Program-made: the position numbers and the translations under genes
In this document: positions 1-8,069 of the stretch, piece after piece
Layout of the letters: every line of letters begins with the position of its first letter
How positions within the stretch are numbered: the first letter of the stretch is position 1
Assembly: GCA_003164275.1 (NCBI GenBank)
Contig: PLSY01000244.1
Span: forward strand, 1,058 to 18,808
DNA: 17,751 nt
DNA from: Acidimicrobiaceae bacterium
GTDB lineage: Bacteria; Actinomycetota; Acidimicrobiia; Acidimicrobiales; RAAP-2
Direction of reading: 5' to 3'
The notes under the pieces: generated by a model
Databases searched by the model: none
What the model saw: the letters and a program-made list of their open reading frames with translations, nothing else
What the model was told of the DNA's origin: nothing

Positions 1-47
<47 letters not shown>

Positions 48-116
48 GCGCACGAGAGAATCTAGCACTTGCAGACAGGACCTCGTTCATCGCCGGACCT
101 TTTGGACCGCTCAGGA

Positions 117-3020
117 CTAGGGAGTGGTTGTCGTCGTGGTGGTCGTTGTCGTCGAAGGGGTCGTGCCTTCGGTGAGCTGCTGAACCTCGGCAAGGTTCGA
201 CTCGAGCGTATTGATGTCTGACTGGTACGCACCGAGATTGCCCGCCTTGAGATCGGTCTGGGACTGCTCGTAGGCCTGCTGCGCTGCGTTCAACAGTGCC
301 CGGACCTGGGGAGAGAGTTCTCCTGTAGATGTTCCGCCCCCGGACGTGGAGACCGGAGCCGCGAACACCTGGGTGAGGGCGGACGCCAGCGTGTCACCGA
401 TGGCCGCAGGTTTGTTGCCGTAGACGGCAATCACCTTTTGCAGCTCAGGGAAGGCATTGCGCGACGACTCGACGTAGAGCGGCTGGATATAGAGCAGCGA
501 GTCGGCCACGGGGATCATCAAGACATTTCCGAGGAGGGCTGAGGACCCGTTCTGGTTAACCAACGTGATGGCTTGGGAGACAGTGGGAGTGGCGTCGATC
601 TTGGCGGCCACGATGGAGGGACCATTGACCGGGTTGTTCCGTGGTGTGACAAACATCTCGAGTTGGCCATAGTGACCCGGGTCCGAGCCAGCAATCATGA
701 ATCCGGACAGGGTCTGGATCTGGCTCTGCTGGGAAACGGGCACGAACGCGTTGATCATGGCGAACGACTGCTGCGTCTGACCTGGTACCTGCATCACCTG
801 ATAGATCGGGGACATCCGGACCAGCTGGCCGGTGGAGACCTGCTGGCCCTGGGCATTCGTGGTCAGTGTGGTGGCCAGGGCCTGAGACGGGGAGCCCGAT
901 CCGGGCGACGGCGAGAGCGCCCATGCGTCGGCTGCGCTGTAGAAGCTCGATGCATTCGTGATGTGGTAGCGGCCGTAGGTGGTGGCCTGGACGGTGAAGA
1001 TGTCCTCTGGATACCGAAGGTGGGCCCTTAGCGCAGCGCTCATCTTGGATGCGGGGGTGAACATCCCGGGGAATGCGTTCTCATAGGTACGGATGATCGG
1101 ATCGCTCGGGTCCATGACGTAGAAGGTCATCTTGCCGGTGTAGGCGTCGATCAAGACCTTCACTGAGTTGCGGACGTAGTTGAAGGTGCCGTTCAGCCCG
1201 CTTCCCGCCGCCACTGCCCCGGTGTTGGCGTTTTGGGCATAGGGGTAGTTGTCCGTCGTCGTGTAGGCATCCTGGATCCAGTCGATGTGCCCTCCGAGGA
1301 GAACCGGATAGGGATCGGAATCGAGCTTGAGGAAGGGGGCCGCCATGGATACGCGTGCCTGGACGCCCCGTTCGAACATCAGCCGTGACTTGTTGGTGAT
1401 CTGATTGGAGATGATCAAGTTGAGATCGCTGAACCGGAGGGCGAACATGGCTTGGACGAAGAAGGAGGAGAGCTGCACCCCTCCATCTCCCTGGTAATGG
1501 GTCTCGACGTTCGTTCCGTTGGCCACTTGGTAGTCGATCTCAGGCTGTTTGGTGTTGGCCACGACGTATCCGGAGTTGTTCAGCCCGAAGTAGATCGAGG
1601 GCTGGGTGACCGTCGGAAGTCCGCTATTGGAGTTGGGGGGAACGTCTCCAACGGCGAACGACGGATCGCCGTTGCTCGTTGTCGCATTGGCTGGCGAGAT
1701 GATCATCCCGTAGCCGTGGGTGTACTGGAGGGTCGTGTTCACCCATGACGTCGACGGGAGGTCGGCATCGTTGACCTCCCGCACGCCGACAATGGTCGGT
1801 GTCTCCATCCCATTCACCTTGTAGCGGTCTACCGCCAGGCTGTTGAACTGGTAGTAGGAGCGAATGTCCTGCAACTTGTCGTAGGTGGGCTGGGTCTGCT
1901 GGGGATCCCACAGGCGGACGTTGGCCAGCGTGTCGCTGTTGGCCGAGAGCTGTGAGGCCGTCAGGGTGGAGGATGCCGGGTAGGACACGCTCTTCACGTT
2001 GTTGAGGTCCATGGCGGTTCGGGTGGCATCGATGTTCCGCTGGATGTAAGGCCGCTCGAGCGTGTTCTGGGCTGGGTTGACCTTCAAGGCTTGGACAGCC
2101 GCCGGGTAAATGGTGCCGGCGGTCAGTGCCACGAGGAACCAGAGTCCGACGCCCAGAATGGGAAGGGCCCAGCCCTGGCGGCGGATGTTGTAGATCAACA
2201 GGGCAGCGGCGGCCAATGACACGAGGATGAGCAGCTCGAGGGCGGGGAGCCGGGCGTGGACGTCGGTGTAGCCCGCACCCTGCACATACCCGTTGCTCGA
2301 GAGGTCGAGGTTGAAGCGGGCCAGGTAGTAGCCCACCGCCTTGACCAGGGCCAGCAGGCCGAGAATGACGGAGATGTGGGCCTTCACCGCAGGTCGCACC
2401 CTCGGGCGCGAGCCCTGCATGCGGATACCGCCATTCAGGTAGTGGCTGAGCACCGTGACCAAGAGGACGATGAACAGGGCCACCAGGGCCCAGTGGATGA
2501 GGAACTGCTGGAAGGGCAGGGTGAACACGAAGTAGCCCACATTCCGATGGAACTGTGGATCGGTGGCACTGAAATTCGTGCCGTTGCGGAACAAGATCCA
2601 GTTCTGCCATTGCCCGATGGCCTGGGACCCCACGATGAGCGACAAGATCGTGACGACGCCGACGCGCAGCCAGCGGGAATAGGGCCCAATGACCTCCTGA
2701 TAGCGCTTGACGAACTCGTCTTCCGCATCGAGGGAGGGTCCCTTTGGTGCGAGCCGCTCCGCTACGAGCAGGCTGGCCAGCAACATGACGGCGAAGATGA
2801 CCGCGAACGTGATCATGAGCCCGGCCTTGATCTCGAAGAGCTTCAGCCAAACCGAGTGCAGATTGACGGACGAGAACCAGAGGGCATCGGTGTAGAAGAC
2901 GGCGAAAGTTCGAAGCGAGGCGATCACAATTACCAAAATGACCAGGGCAATGATGATCCCACGACGCCGACGCCGGGACCCCGGGCGCGCGGCCTGAGGC
3001 ATATCACTGGGGGGACGCAC
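117..3020 (-). CDS. UPF0182 family seven-TM membrane protein with large extracytoplasmic domain
   Basis: A 967-residue protein of the UPF0182 (PF03699) family, whose molecular role is unknown to me. The N-terminus has an Arg-rich cytoplasmic stretch followed by about seven hydrophobic segments (near residues 21-41, 62-87, 117-136, 161-193, 215-235, 259-278 and 284-305). A large, probably extracytoplasmic domain makes up the rest. Family-like motifs are visible: LERPYIQRNIDATRTA at 321-336, and DPSDPIIRTYENAFPGMF around residues 630-650. The protein ends in ten consecutive threonines and a proline. The length is normal for the family. The GTG at 3020 gives the longest form; an ATG at 3002 (residue 7) is an equally possible start, and neither has a strong Shine-Dalgarno. 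The stop of the upstream DivIVA-like gene is only 9 bp before the GTG, so the two are probably co-transcribed. In other actinobacteria this family sits beside a PDZ-S16 protease, which is also present here two genes upstream. Confidence 0.93.
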   Translation of the reverse strand: MRPPSDMPQAARPGSRRRRRGIIIALVILVIVIASLRTFAVFYTDALWFSSVNLHSVWLKLFEIKAGLMITFAVIFAVMLLASLLVAERLAPKGPSLDAEDEFVKRYQEVIGPYSRWLRVGVVTILSLIVGSQAIGQWQNWILFRNGTNFSATDPQFHRNVGYFVFTLPFQQFLIHWALVALFIVLLVTVLSHYLNGGIRMQGSRPRVRPAVKAHISVILGLLALVKAVGYYLARFNLDLSSNGYVQGAGYTDVHARLPALELLILVSLAAAALLIYNIRRQGWALPILGVGLWFLVALTAGTIYPAAVQALKVNPAQNTLERPYIQRNIDATRTAMDLNNVKSVSYPASSTLTASQLSANSDTLANVRLWDPQQTQPTYDKLQDIRSYYQFNSLAVDRYKVNGMETPTIVGVREVNDADLPSTSWVNTTLQYTHGYGMIISPANATTSNGDPSFAVGDVPPNSNSGLPTVTQPSIYFGLNNSGYVVANTKQPEIDYQVANGTNVETHYQGDGGVQLSSFFVQAMFALRFSDLNLIISNQITNKSRLMFERGVQARVSMAAPFLKLDSDPYPVLLGGHIDWIQDAYTTTDNYPYAQNANTGAVAAGSGLNGTFNYVRNSVKVLIDAYTGKMTFYVMDPSDPIIRTYENAFPGMFTPASKMSAALRAHLRYPEDIFTVQATTYGRYHITNASSFYSAADAWALSPSPGSGSPSQALATTLTTNAQGQQVSTGQLVRMSPIYQVMQVPGQTQQSFAMINAFVPVSQQSQIQTLSGFMIAGSDPGHYGQLEMFVTPRNNPVNGPSIVAAKIDATPTVSQAITLVNQNGSSALLGNVLMIPVADSLLYIQPLYVESSRNAFPELQKVIAVYGNKPAAIGDTLASALTQVFAAPVSTSGGGTSTGELSPQVRALLNAAQQAYEQSQTDLKAGNLGAYQSDINTLESNLAEVQQLTEGTTPSTTTTTTTTTTP

Positions 3021-3029
3021 GGCTGCAGC

Positions 3030-4994
3030 CTACGTGTCAGATGGAGCGAGGAGGCAGCGACACCCCGGATGGACGGGCGGATGCCGGTGTCCGGTCGGAA
3101 ACTCCTCGCCTGGTGCCTGAGATCCGGCAAGGCCGTTGTCCTCGCAATCAGGGCAGGGGTTGTCACCTGAATCGCTCACCGCTACCCACTCCAACGGGGC
3201 CGAGTCGGCCTCTTTGGCGGCGGCGATGGTCCCCAAGGAGAACGCAGCCACGACATGGTCCCCGGCCAGTCGTTCGATGCGCTCACCCTTCCACTCCCTA
3301 AACGCCGAGCCCACGTGTTCGACAACTGCGGCCTCGTCGGCGTCAGCCAGTCCTTCGTCGTCCGACAGGCGGCGACGCAGCGGGCCGACGAGTGATTCGG
3401 CCAGTTGATGGGCGATCTCCAGAACAGCCTCATTCGATGTAGCGACGCGAGATCCCGTGCTGAGGAACGATGCTCCGGAGTGAGCGGCCTTTTCGAGGGC
3501 TGGCATGGCGGCGGTCGAATACGAGTCCAGGTGCTCGGTCAGACTCGGTAAGAGATCGAGGGACCAACGGGACCCCGACGACCTCAAGCTGTCCAAGAGC
3601 TCGTTCTGGCTGTCCTGCAGGGTTCGCTTGAGTCGCCGGGCCAACGTGGTGACGATGGGAGCGATGAGCTGGTCACGCCGGATGGCGAAAGGATCTCGGT
3701 CATCCGGTGGGCCGTCTTCCCCCTCCTCTTCGGATGCATCGGAGCTGGCTCTCACCTCACTGGATTCGGAGGACTCGGCGTCCATCTGGTTCCCACCGGC
3801 CGCCTTCTCTGGTCCAGCGCGTGCCGCCCGAATCTTTGCGAACAAGGCATCGACGGGAGAGTCGTCGTCCACCGCTGTCCCCGGCGGCGAGTCATCTCCC
3901 CCGTGGACCTCCGCGTCCGGCTCGTCGATCGTGCCCTGGTCAGAGTCGATCTCCCCTGGGCTCGCCTCGGCGACACTGCTGTTGTCGGCGACCGCATCCC
4001 TCCCTTGCTCCGCCTCCCTTCCTGCGTCCTCGCTCGTCCCCGACTCTTCGACGTCAGCGTCGACCACGACCTCAACGACCTCAACGACCTCCACGACCTC
4101 AACGACCTCCACGACCTCCACCGTTTCGACCTCGACAAGGTCAAAATCGATGCCGGGATCCGCAGGCTCGACAATCGGCCTCGCCACTTCGGCCAGGAGT
4201 TGTGTTGCGAGCTCTTCAGGCGTGCCTTCGTCCGGACGGGCAAGCACTTCGCGCCCCGCGGCCTCAGCCGCCAGGCGGGCGTTGTCTTCGGCTGCGAACA
4301 GGTCGTCGGCTATGACGTCGATCGACCGCCGCACATCCGACACCGTTTCAGCCAGGCGTTCCCGCCCGGCCCGGAGCTGCTCGATCTGGGCATGGAGCAC
4401 TTTCCGGCGCTTCGACAGGTCAGCCAGCACCCGGGCTCGGAGCCGCTGGGCCTCTTCGACCATCTCCCGGCACTCCTCGCGAGCCTGGGCGACAAGGACT
4501 TCTGCGTCCCGACGGGCTGACTCGAGCCCGGTTGCCGCCTGCTGGCTCGACCGATCCGTGAGCTCGGTGGCGGCACGCTCTGCCGCCTCGGTCTGCGCAG
4601 CCAGACTCGTCTCCGTCTCGGAGCGGCTCCGGTCGATCTCCTCGCGAGCCTCGGTCAACAGACGGTCGGCTTCGGCCTCCGATTTCTCCTTCATCTCGGC
4701 GGCCACCTCGTGGGCGCTATGGAGCACCCGGGCAGTCTCGGTGCCTAGGGCCGTAGTGAGCGTGTGCTCGTCGAGCACCGGGTTGGCGGCCCTGTGCTCG
4801 GCGTCGGCCAACTCCTCGAGCAGCTGGCGCTCACGGTCAGCGACCCCTCGAAGCGCCGCTGCGAGCGACTCGAGATAGGTGCGAACTTCATCGGGATCGA
4901 AGCCTCGTCGCACCGAGCCGAACGTGTGGCGCGCAACATCGTCAGGAGCGAGGTGCGAGGAAGAAGAGATGGACAACAAGCGTTCCTCGGGCAT
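3030..4994 (-). CDS. DivIVA-like coiled-coil protein with C-terminal phage-head (Mu gpF/SPP1 gp7-like) domain
   Basis: A 654-residue multidomain protein. Residues 14-50 match the DivIVA/Wag31 N-terminus (LAPDDVARHTFGSVRRGFDP, then DEVRTYLESLA), the part that binds curved membrane and starts the coiled coil in that family. Residues 55-250 are a long Glu/Arg/Ala-rich predicted coiled coil. Residues 287-310 are a Val-Glu-Val repeat, followed by an acidic, Ser-rich, probably disordered linker to about 435. Residues 436-560 are helical. The last ~90 residues resemble the C-terminal domain of phage minor head proteins: an Arg/Ala helix (ERIERLAG to TIAAAKE), then CPDC at 614-617 and HPPVHPGCRC at 638-647, giving likely metal ligands C614, C617, H642, C645 and C647. 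No signal peptide or TM segment is seen. The ATG at 4994 is chosen because the DivIVA motif begins just after it; its Shine-Dalgarno is weak. It sits 36 bp after the S16 protease gene and 9 bp before UPF0182. Family assignment is firm at both ends; function is inference. Confidence 0.85.
   Translation of the reverse strand: MPEERLLSISSSSHLAPDDVARHTFGSVRRGFDPDEVRTYLESLAAALRGVADRERQLLEELADAEHRAANPVLDEHTLTTALGTETARVLHSAHEVAAEMKEKSEAEADRLLTEAREEIDRSRSETETSLAAQTEAAERAATELTDRSSQQAATGLESARRDAEVLVAQAREECREMVEEAQRLRARVLADLSKRRKVLHAQIEQLRAGRERLAETVSDVRRSIDVIADDLFAAEDNARLAAEAAGREVLARPDEGTPEELATQLLAEVARPIVEPADPGIDFDLVEVETVEVVEVVEVVEVVEVVEVVVDADVEESGTSEDAGREAEQGRDAVADNSSVAEASPGEIDSDQGTIDEPDAEVHGGDDSPPGTAVDDDSPVDALFAKIRAARAGPEKAAGGNQMDAESSESSEVRASSDASEEEGEDGPPDDRDPFAIRRDQLIAPIVTTLARRLKRTLQDSQNELLDSLRSSGSRWSLDLLPSLTEHLDSYSTAAMPALEKAAHSGASFLSTGSRVATSNEAVLEIAHQLAESLVGPLRRRLSDDEGLADADEAAVVEHVGSAFREWKGERIERLAGDHVVAAFSLGTIAAAKEADSAPLEWVAVSDSGDNPCPDCEDNGLAGSQAPGEEFPTGHRHPPVHPGCRCLLAPSDT
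4068..4121. repeat. Six tandem 9-bp units inside the DivIVA-like gene
   Basis: Six adjacent 9-mers, each GACCTCAAC or GACCTCCAC on the plus strand, run from 4068 to 4121. They alternate at one base only (A/C at position 7) and keep the frame. On the minus strand they encode the repeated Val-Val-Glu (VEV/EVV) track at residues about 290-310 of the DivIVA-like protein. This is a coding minisatellite that could change length by slippage in whole codons. Confidence 0.9.
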
Positions 4995-5030
4995 GAGCGA
5001 GAGCCTACGACCGTGGGTCCGCTAATCCCG

Positions 5031-6251
5031 TCATCCCGCGGTGGTGCTGGGAGAAGACGAATCAGCGGGGGCCGCGGGCACGACTCCGCCGTGGGCGGCG
5101 AGGACCTTGAGAGCCTGGTCGAGGGTGGACACGGCGTAGACCTTGAGGCCGGGGCGGTCCTTCGACATCGCCGCTTTGTACTCTTCAGGGGGGACCATGA
5201 AGATGGTGGCCCCGGCGTTCTCGACGGCGACCGTCTTTTGGGCCACCCCACCCACATCCCCCACGTTGCCTGAGCTGTCGATGGTCCCAGTGGCAGCCAC
5301 GGTCTGCTTGCCCGTCACCGAGCCGCTGGTCAGTGCGTCGATCACGCCTATGGTCATGGCCAGCCCAGCCGAAGGGCCTCCGATATTGGTCACGTTGATG
5401 GACACGGGGAACGGATAAGTGAAGTCGACTTGGTCCTCCGGTTGAACTCCGAGATCCACCTTGGCCGTCTGGCCCCCGCCGAGGTCGACGACCGTCTCCT
5501 TCAACGTGACAACGACGGGTGTAGGTTCGCCCGTGCCCCCTTTCTTGACCGTGAGGGTGACGGTCTGGCCGGAGTGGTATTTGGCCAGCTGAGTGGTGAA
5601 CGACTCGGCCGACGGGGCGGCCACGCCGTCGACCGCGGTGACCACGTCACCCACATGGAGGACCGAGTAGGCCGGGGTGCCGGGGAAGGTACCAAAGATG
5701 ACCGACCCGGCGGGCGTAGCCGTCACCGAGTACCCCAGTCGACGGAGGGCGGCGGTCTTCGCCGACGCCTCAGCCTGGGACATCTCGAGCGCTCCTTGGG
5801 CGTTCAGCTCGCCCGGAGGAGTGCCCCCTGTGATCTCACTCTCCTGGTACAGAGCGGCGTTCCCATCGAGCTTGAAGGGGAGGTAGGACAGCACAGACAC
5901 TCGGGCCTCTTCGACATCGGTAAGCAGGACCGGATGGTCGACCGGATGGCTCTTGTCGGCCGGCACGGTGATGAACTGCTGGACCGATTGGGCGCTGCCG
6001 GGAGTCAACGCGTAGTAATCGAGGTTCCAGCGGGAGGCCACAGCCACCGCTGCCACCACCACGATGAACACCACCCATGGCCATCGGCGGCGGGAGCGCC
6101 CGGATGGCTCGACACCTCCGTCCGCCGTCGGCCCAGCCGTGGCCTGGAAGCCGCTCGGAGGCGGCGGTGGCGAACTACCAGTTCCCACGCCATCGGCCGG
6201 AGTGGCCACCGGTTGGGCCTGTTCAGACGTGTAGCGGTCATCCTCGGTCAT
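5031..6251 (-). CDS. Membrane-anchored PDZ-S16 (Lon-like) Ser/Lys protease, YlbL type
   Basis: A 406-residue protein with a Pro/Ser-rich cytoplasmic tail (1-52), one TM helix (about 57-73), the family-typical stretch DYYALTPGSAQSVQQFITV, a PDZ domain (about 178-240) and a C-terminal S16 protease domain (about 265-385). The catalytic dyad is visible: Ser294 in GGPSAGL and Lys339 in GGVAQKTVAVENAG. It has no AAA+ ATPase module, so it is the ATP-independent, extracytoplasmic Lon-like type (YlbL in Bacillus, Rv3194c-like in mycobacteria, from memory). The expected role is cleavage of exported or membrane-proximal proteins; the substrate is unknown. The ATG at 6251 is the only good start before the TM segment. 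An AGGAG lies 16 nt upstream, too far for a normal Shine-Dalgarno. The start is only 9 bp from the divergent HEAT-repeat gene. It leads a likely minus-strand operon with the DivIVA-like and UPF0182 genes. Confidence 0.93.
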   Translation of the reverse strand: MTEDDRYTSEQAQPVATPADGVGTGSSPPPPPSGFQATAGPTADGGVEPSGRSRRRWPWVVFIVVVAAVAVASRWNLDYYALTPGSAQSVQQFITVPADKSHPVDHPVLLTDVEEARVSVLSYLPFKLDGNAALYQESEITGGTPPGELNAQGALEMSQAEASAKTAALRRLGYSVTATPAGSVIFGTFPGTPAYSVLHVGDVVTAVDGVAAPSAESFTTQLAKYHSGQTVTLTVKKGGTGEPTPVVVTLKETVVDLGGGQTAKVDLGVQPEDQVDFTYPFPVSINVTNIGGPSAGLAMTIGVIDALTSGSVTGKQTVAATGTIDSSGNVGDVGGVAQKTVAVENAGATIFMVPPEEYKAAMSKDRPGLKVYAVSTLDQALKVLAAHGGVVPAAPADSSSPSTTAG

Positions 6252-6260
6252 AGTGGGGGA

Positions 6261-6941
6261 ATGGTTGCTCCTGAGTCGTCGTCACTGCCGGCATCGGGCG
6301 GCGGTGACCGTGGATCGGCAAAGAAGCCTGCCACGGAACCCCTCGACCTAGAAGTCACCGAACGCCGGCGGACCGTCGCTCTCGCTGGCCACCGGGGTGA
6401 TGAGCCGACTGTGCGCGCTGGTCTGTCGGACCCGGCTCCCTCGGTCCGCGCCAGCGCACTCGGCGGGTTGCGCAGGCTCTCGGCCCTGTCCGACTCCGAC
6501 CTGGTCGTCGCCCTGTGCGATCCGGCTCCTGTCGTGCGTCGTCGGGCCGTCGAGCTGGCCGTTCACTTCCCCGAACTCCCAATCGATGATGCGCTCTCCG
6601 ATCCCGATCCGTCCGTGGTCGAGATGACGGCCTGGGCAATGGGAGAACGGGTGGACCGTGCATCCGTCCCTGAGCTGTCGGCGTTGGCCTCGGCCGAGTC
6701 TGGCCATGCCGATCCGTTGTGCCGGGAGGCGGCGGTCGCCGCCCTCGGGGCGATAGGCGACCCGGCTGGGCTCGCCGCCATCCTCTCGGCCCTGGAGGAC
6801 AAGCCCAACATCCGTCGGAGAGCAGCCGTCGCCCTGGCCGCCTTCGATGGGCCCGAGGTGGAGGCAGCCCTGCGCCGGTGCCTCGACGACCGCGACTGGC
6901 AGGTCCGCCAGGTGGCAGAGGATCTGCTCGCCGTGGAGTGA
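6261..6941 (+). CDS. HEAT-repeat protein (226 aa)
   Basis: A 226-residue soluble protein with no signal peptide or TM segment. After a Ser/Gly-rich N-terminal tail of ~30 residues it is built from about five helical HEAT-like repeats. The inner-helix signatures are SDPAPSVRASALGGL (56-70), CDPAPVVRRRAVELA (86-100), SDPDPSVVEMTAWAM (113-127), DPLCREAAVAALGAIGD (151-167), and LDDRDWQVRQVAEDLLA (208-224). Such solenoids act as protein-binding scaffolds; no catalytic residue is seen, so the partner is unknown. The reading frame is open for another 830 bp upstream, but that part is antisense to the S16 protease and lacks the repeat pattern. The start is therefore placed at the ATG at 6261, just after GTGGGGGA, which is very close for a ribosome site. 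Start codons of this gene and the S16 protease are 9 bp apart, and its stop is 3 bp from the convergent mreB stop. Confidence 0.82.
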   Translation: MVAPESSSLPASGGGDRGSAKKPATEPLDLEVTERRRTVALAGHRGDEPTVRAGLSDPAPSVRASALGGLRRLSALSDSDLVVALCDPAPVVRRRAVELAVHFPELPIDDALSDPDPSVVEMTAWAMGERVDRASVPELSALASAESGHADPLCREAAVAALGAIGDPAGLAAILSALEDKPNIRRRAAVALAAFDGPEVEAALRRCLDDRDWQVRQVAEDLLAVE

Positions 6942-6944
6942 GGG

Positions 6945-8051
6945 TCAGGACTCGGCGGAGGCGAAGATATGTCGCAGGTCGTCGAAGGAGTCGAGGCACA
7001 TGCCCGCCCCTTGGACCACGCACTCGAGCGGGGTGGCAACCAGGTGGACGGGGACCTCGGTCTCGTCGGCCAGCCGGTTAGCCAGGCCTCGCAGCATGGC
7101 GCCGCCTCCCACCAGATGGATGCCCTCGTAGATGATGTCCTGGGCCAGTTCCGGTGGCGACTCGGCGAGGCAGCCGACAACGGTGGTGACGATCTGTTCG
7201 ACGAGGTCCCGTAGCGCGAAGCGGACCTCCTCGGGTGACAAGACGACCGTCTTTGGGAGTCCGGTCGTGATCTCTCGGCCCCGCACCTCGGCTTTCACCT
7301 CATCGGCATAGGGAAGGGCTGAGCCGATGGCCAGCTTCAGCTCCTCTCCAGTTCGCTCGCCGATGGCGATCCCGTGCTCTTGGCGGACGTACTGCTGGAT
7401 AGCGGCGTCCATGTCGAACCCGCCACAACGAATGGCCTGGGAGGCCACGACACCACCGAGTGAGATCACTGCCGTCTCAGTGGTGCCGCCGCCGACATCG
7501 ACCACCATGTTGCCCACCGGTTCCCTGATGTCGAGGCCGGCACCGATGGCCGCGGCCATTGGCTGCTCGATGAGGTGGGCGGTCGATGCACCGGCCCGCC
7601 GCGCCGCCTCCTTCACGGCTCGCCGCTCGACCGAGGTGATGGCCGAGGGCACACAGATCAACACACGCGGGCGGTTCCACTTGGTCACCCCCGCTCGTCG
7701 GAGGAGCAGGCGAATCATCCGCTCCGTGATGTCGAAGTCGGTGATCGCCCCCTCTCGGAGGGGCCGGACGGCGACGATGTAGCCCGGGGTCCGCCCGATC
7801 ATCTTCCACGCCTCATTGCCCACAGCCAGGACCTCGTGGGTCCTCGTGTTGAGGGCAATCACCGTCGGCTGGTTGAGGACGATCCCCCGACCCTTGGCAA
7901 AGACGAGGGTATTGGCCGTACCGAGGTCGATCGCGAGGTCCCGGGACACCTCGTCATCGTAGGGCCACCCGCCGCTCCCGATGGGTGGACCGTCGCCATG
8001 CGGGCCGATCGGCGAGCCGAACGGGCCACCCGACGCCGCTTCGGCTCTCAT
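6945..8051 (-). CDS. mreB: Rod-shape-determining protein MreB (actin-like ATPase)
   Basis: A bacterial actin homologue that polymerises under the membrane and guides lateral wall synthesis in rod cells. With the ATG at 8051 it has 368 residues. The actin/Hsp70 nucleotide motifs are present: phosphate-1 DLGTANT (42-48), phosphate-2 VDVGGGTTETAVISLGG (184-200), and the adenosine motif HLVGGGAMLRGL (about 312-323). The MreB-typical stretches RPLREGAITDF and HLIEQPMAAAIGAGL are also seen. The start is uncertain. ATG 8051 has a GAGG 9 nt upstream and adds a ~34-residue Gly/Pro-rich extension. A GTG at 7949 would give the conventional MreB N-terminus (V/M-SRDLAIDLGTANT; 334 aa) but has no clear Shine-Dalgarno. 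A TTG at 8087 is less likely. No mreC, mreD, rodA or PBP gene lies alongside. It could equally be named Mbl or another MreB paralogue, which this window cannot decide. Confidence 0.93.
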   Translation of the reverse strand: MRAEAASGGPFGSPIGPHGDGPPIGSGGWPYDDEVSRDLAIDLGTANTLVFAKGRGIVLNQPTVIALNTRTHEVLAVGNEAWKMIGRTPGYIVAVRPLREGAITDFDITERMIRLLLRRAGVTKWNRPRVLICVPSAITSVERRAVKEAARRAGASTAHLIEQPMAAAIGAGLDIREPVGNMVVDVGGGTTETAVISLGGVVASQAIRCGGFDMDAAIQQYVRQEHGIAIGERTGEELKLAIGSALPYADEVKAEVRGREITTGLPKTVVLSPEEVRFALRDLVEQIVTTVVGCLAESPPELAQDIIYEGIHLVGGGAMLRGLANRLADETEVPVHLVATPLECVVQGAGMCLDSFDDLRHIFASAES

Positions 8052-8069
8052 TCTCACTAACCTCGTTCC

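Noticed and set aside
96..113. GGACC-TTTT-GGACC element between tRNA-fMet and UPF0182, considered as a terminator
   Set aside because: It is mainly a direct repeat; the possible stem has a central T-T mismatch and no T-tract follows.
1624..2850. 408-codon minus-strand frame inside the UPF0182 gene
   Set aside because: It is a shifted frame of UPF0182 with Pro/Arg/His-rich product and no TM segments or motifs.
3030..3330. Phage-head-type domain taken as a sign of a prophage
   Set aside because: No portal, terminase, capsid, tail or integrase gene is nearby. The domain is part of a DivIVA-type chromosomal gene among housekeeping neighbours.
4068..4121. Tandem repeats considered as a CRISPR-like array
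   Set aside because: The units are 9 bp, adjacent without spacers, and in frame within a coding region.
3505..4878. 457-codon plus-strand open frame antisense to the DivIVA-like gene
   Set aside because: Its product is Ser/Arg/Ala low complexity with no domain, as expected from the complement of a GC-rich coiled-coil gene. The minus-strand frame has clear domains.
5430..6260. Long plus-strand extension upstream of the HEAT-repeat gene
   Set aside because: It is antisense to the S16 protease, Arg/Gly/His-rich, and lacks HEAT pattern. The HEAT protein starts naturally at ATG 6261.
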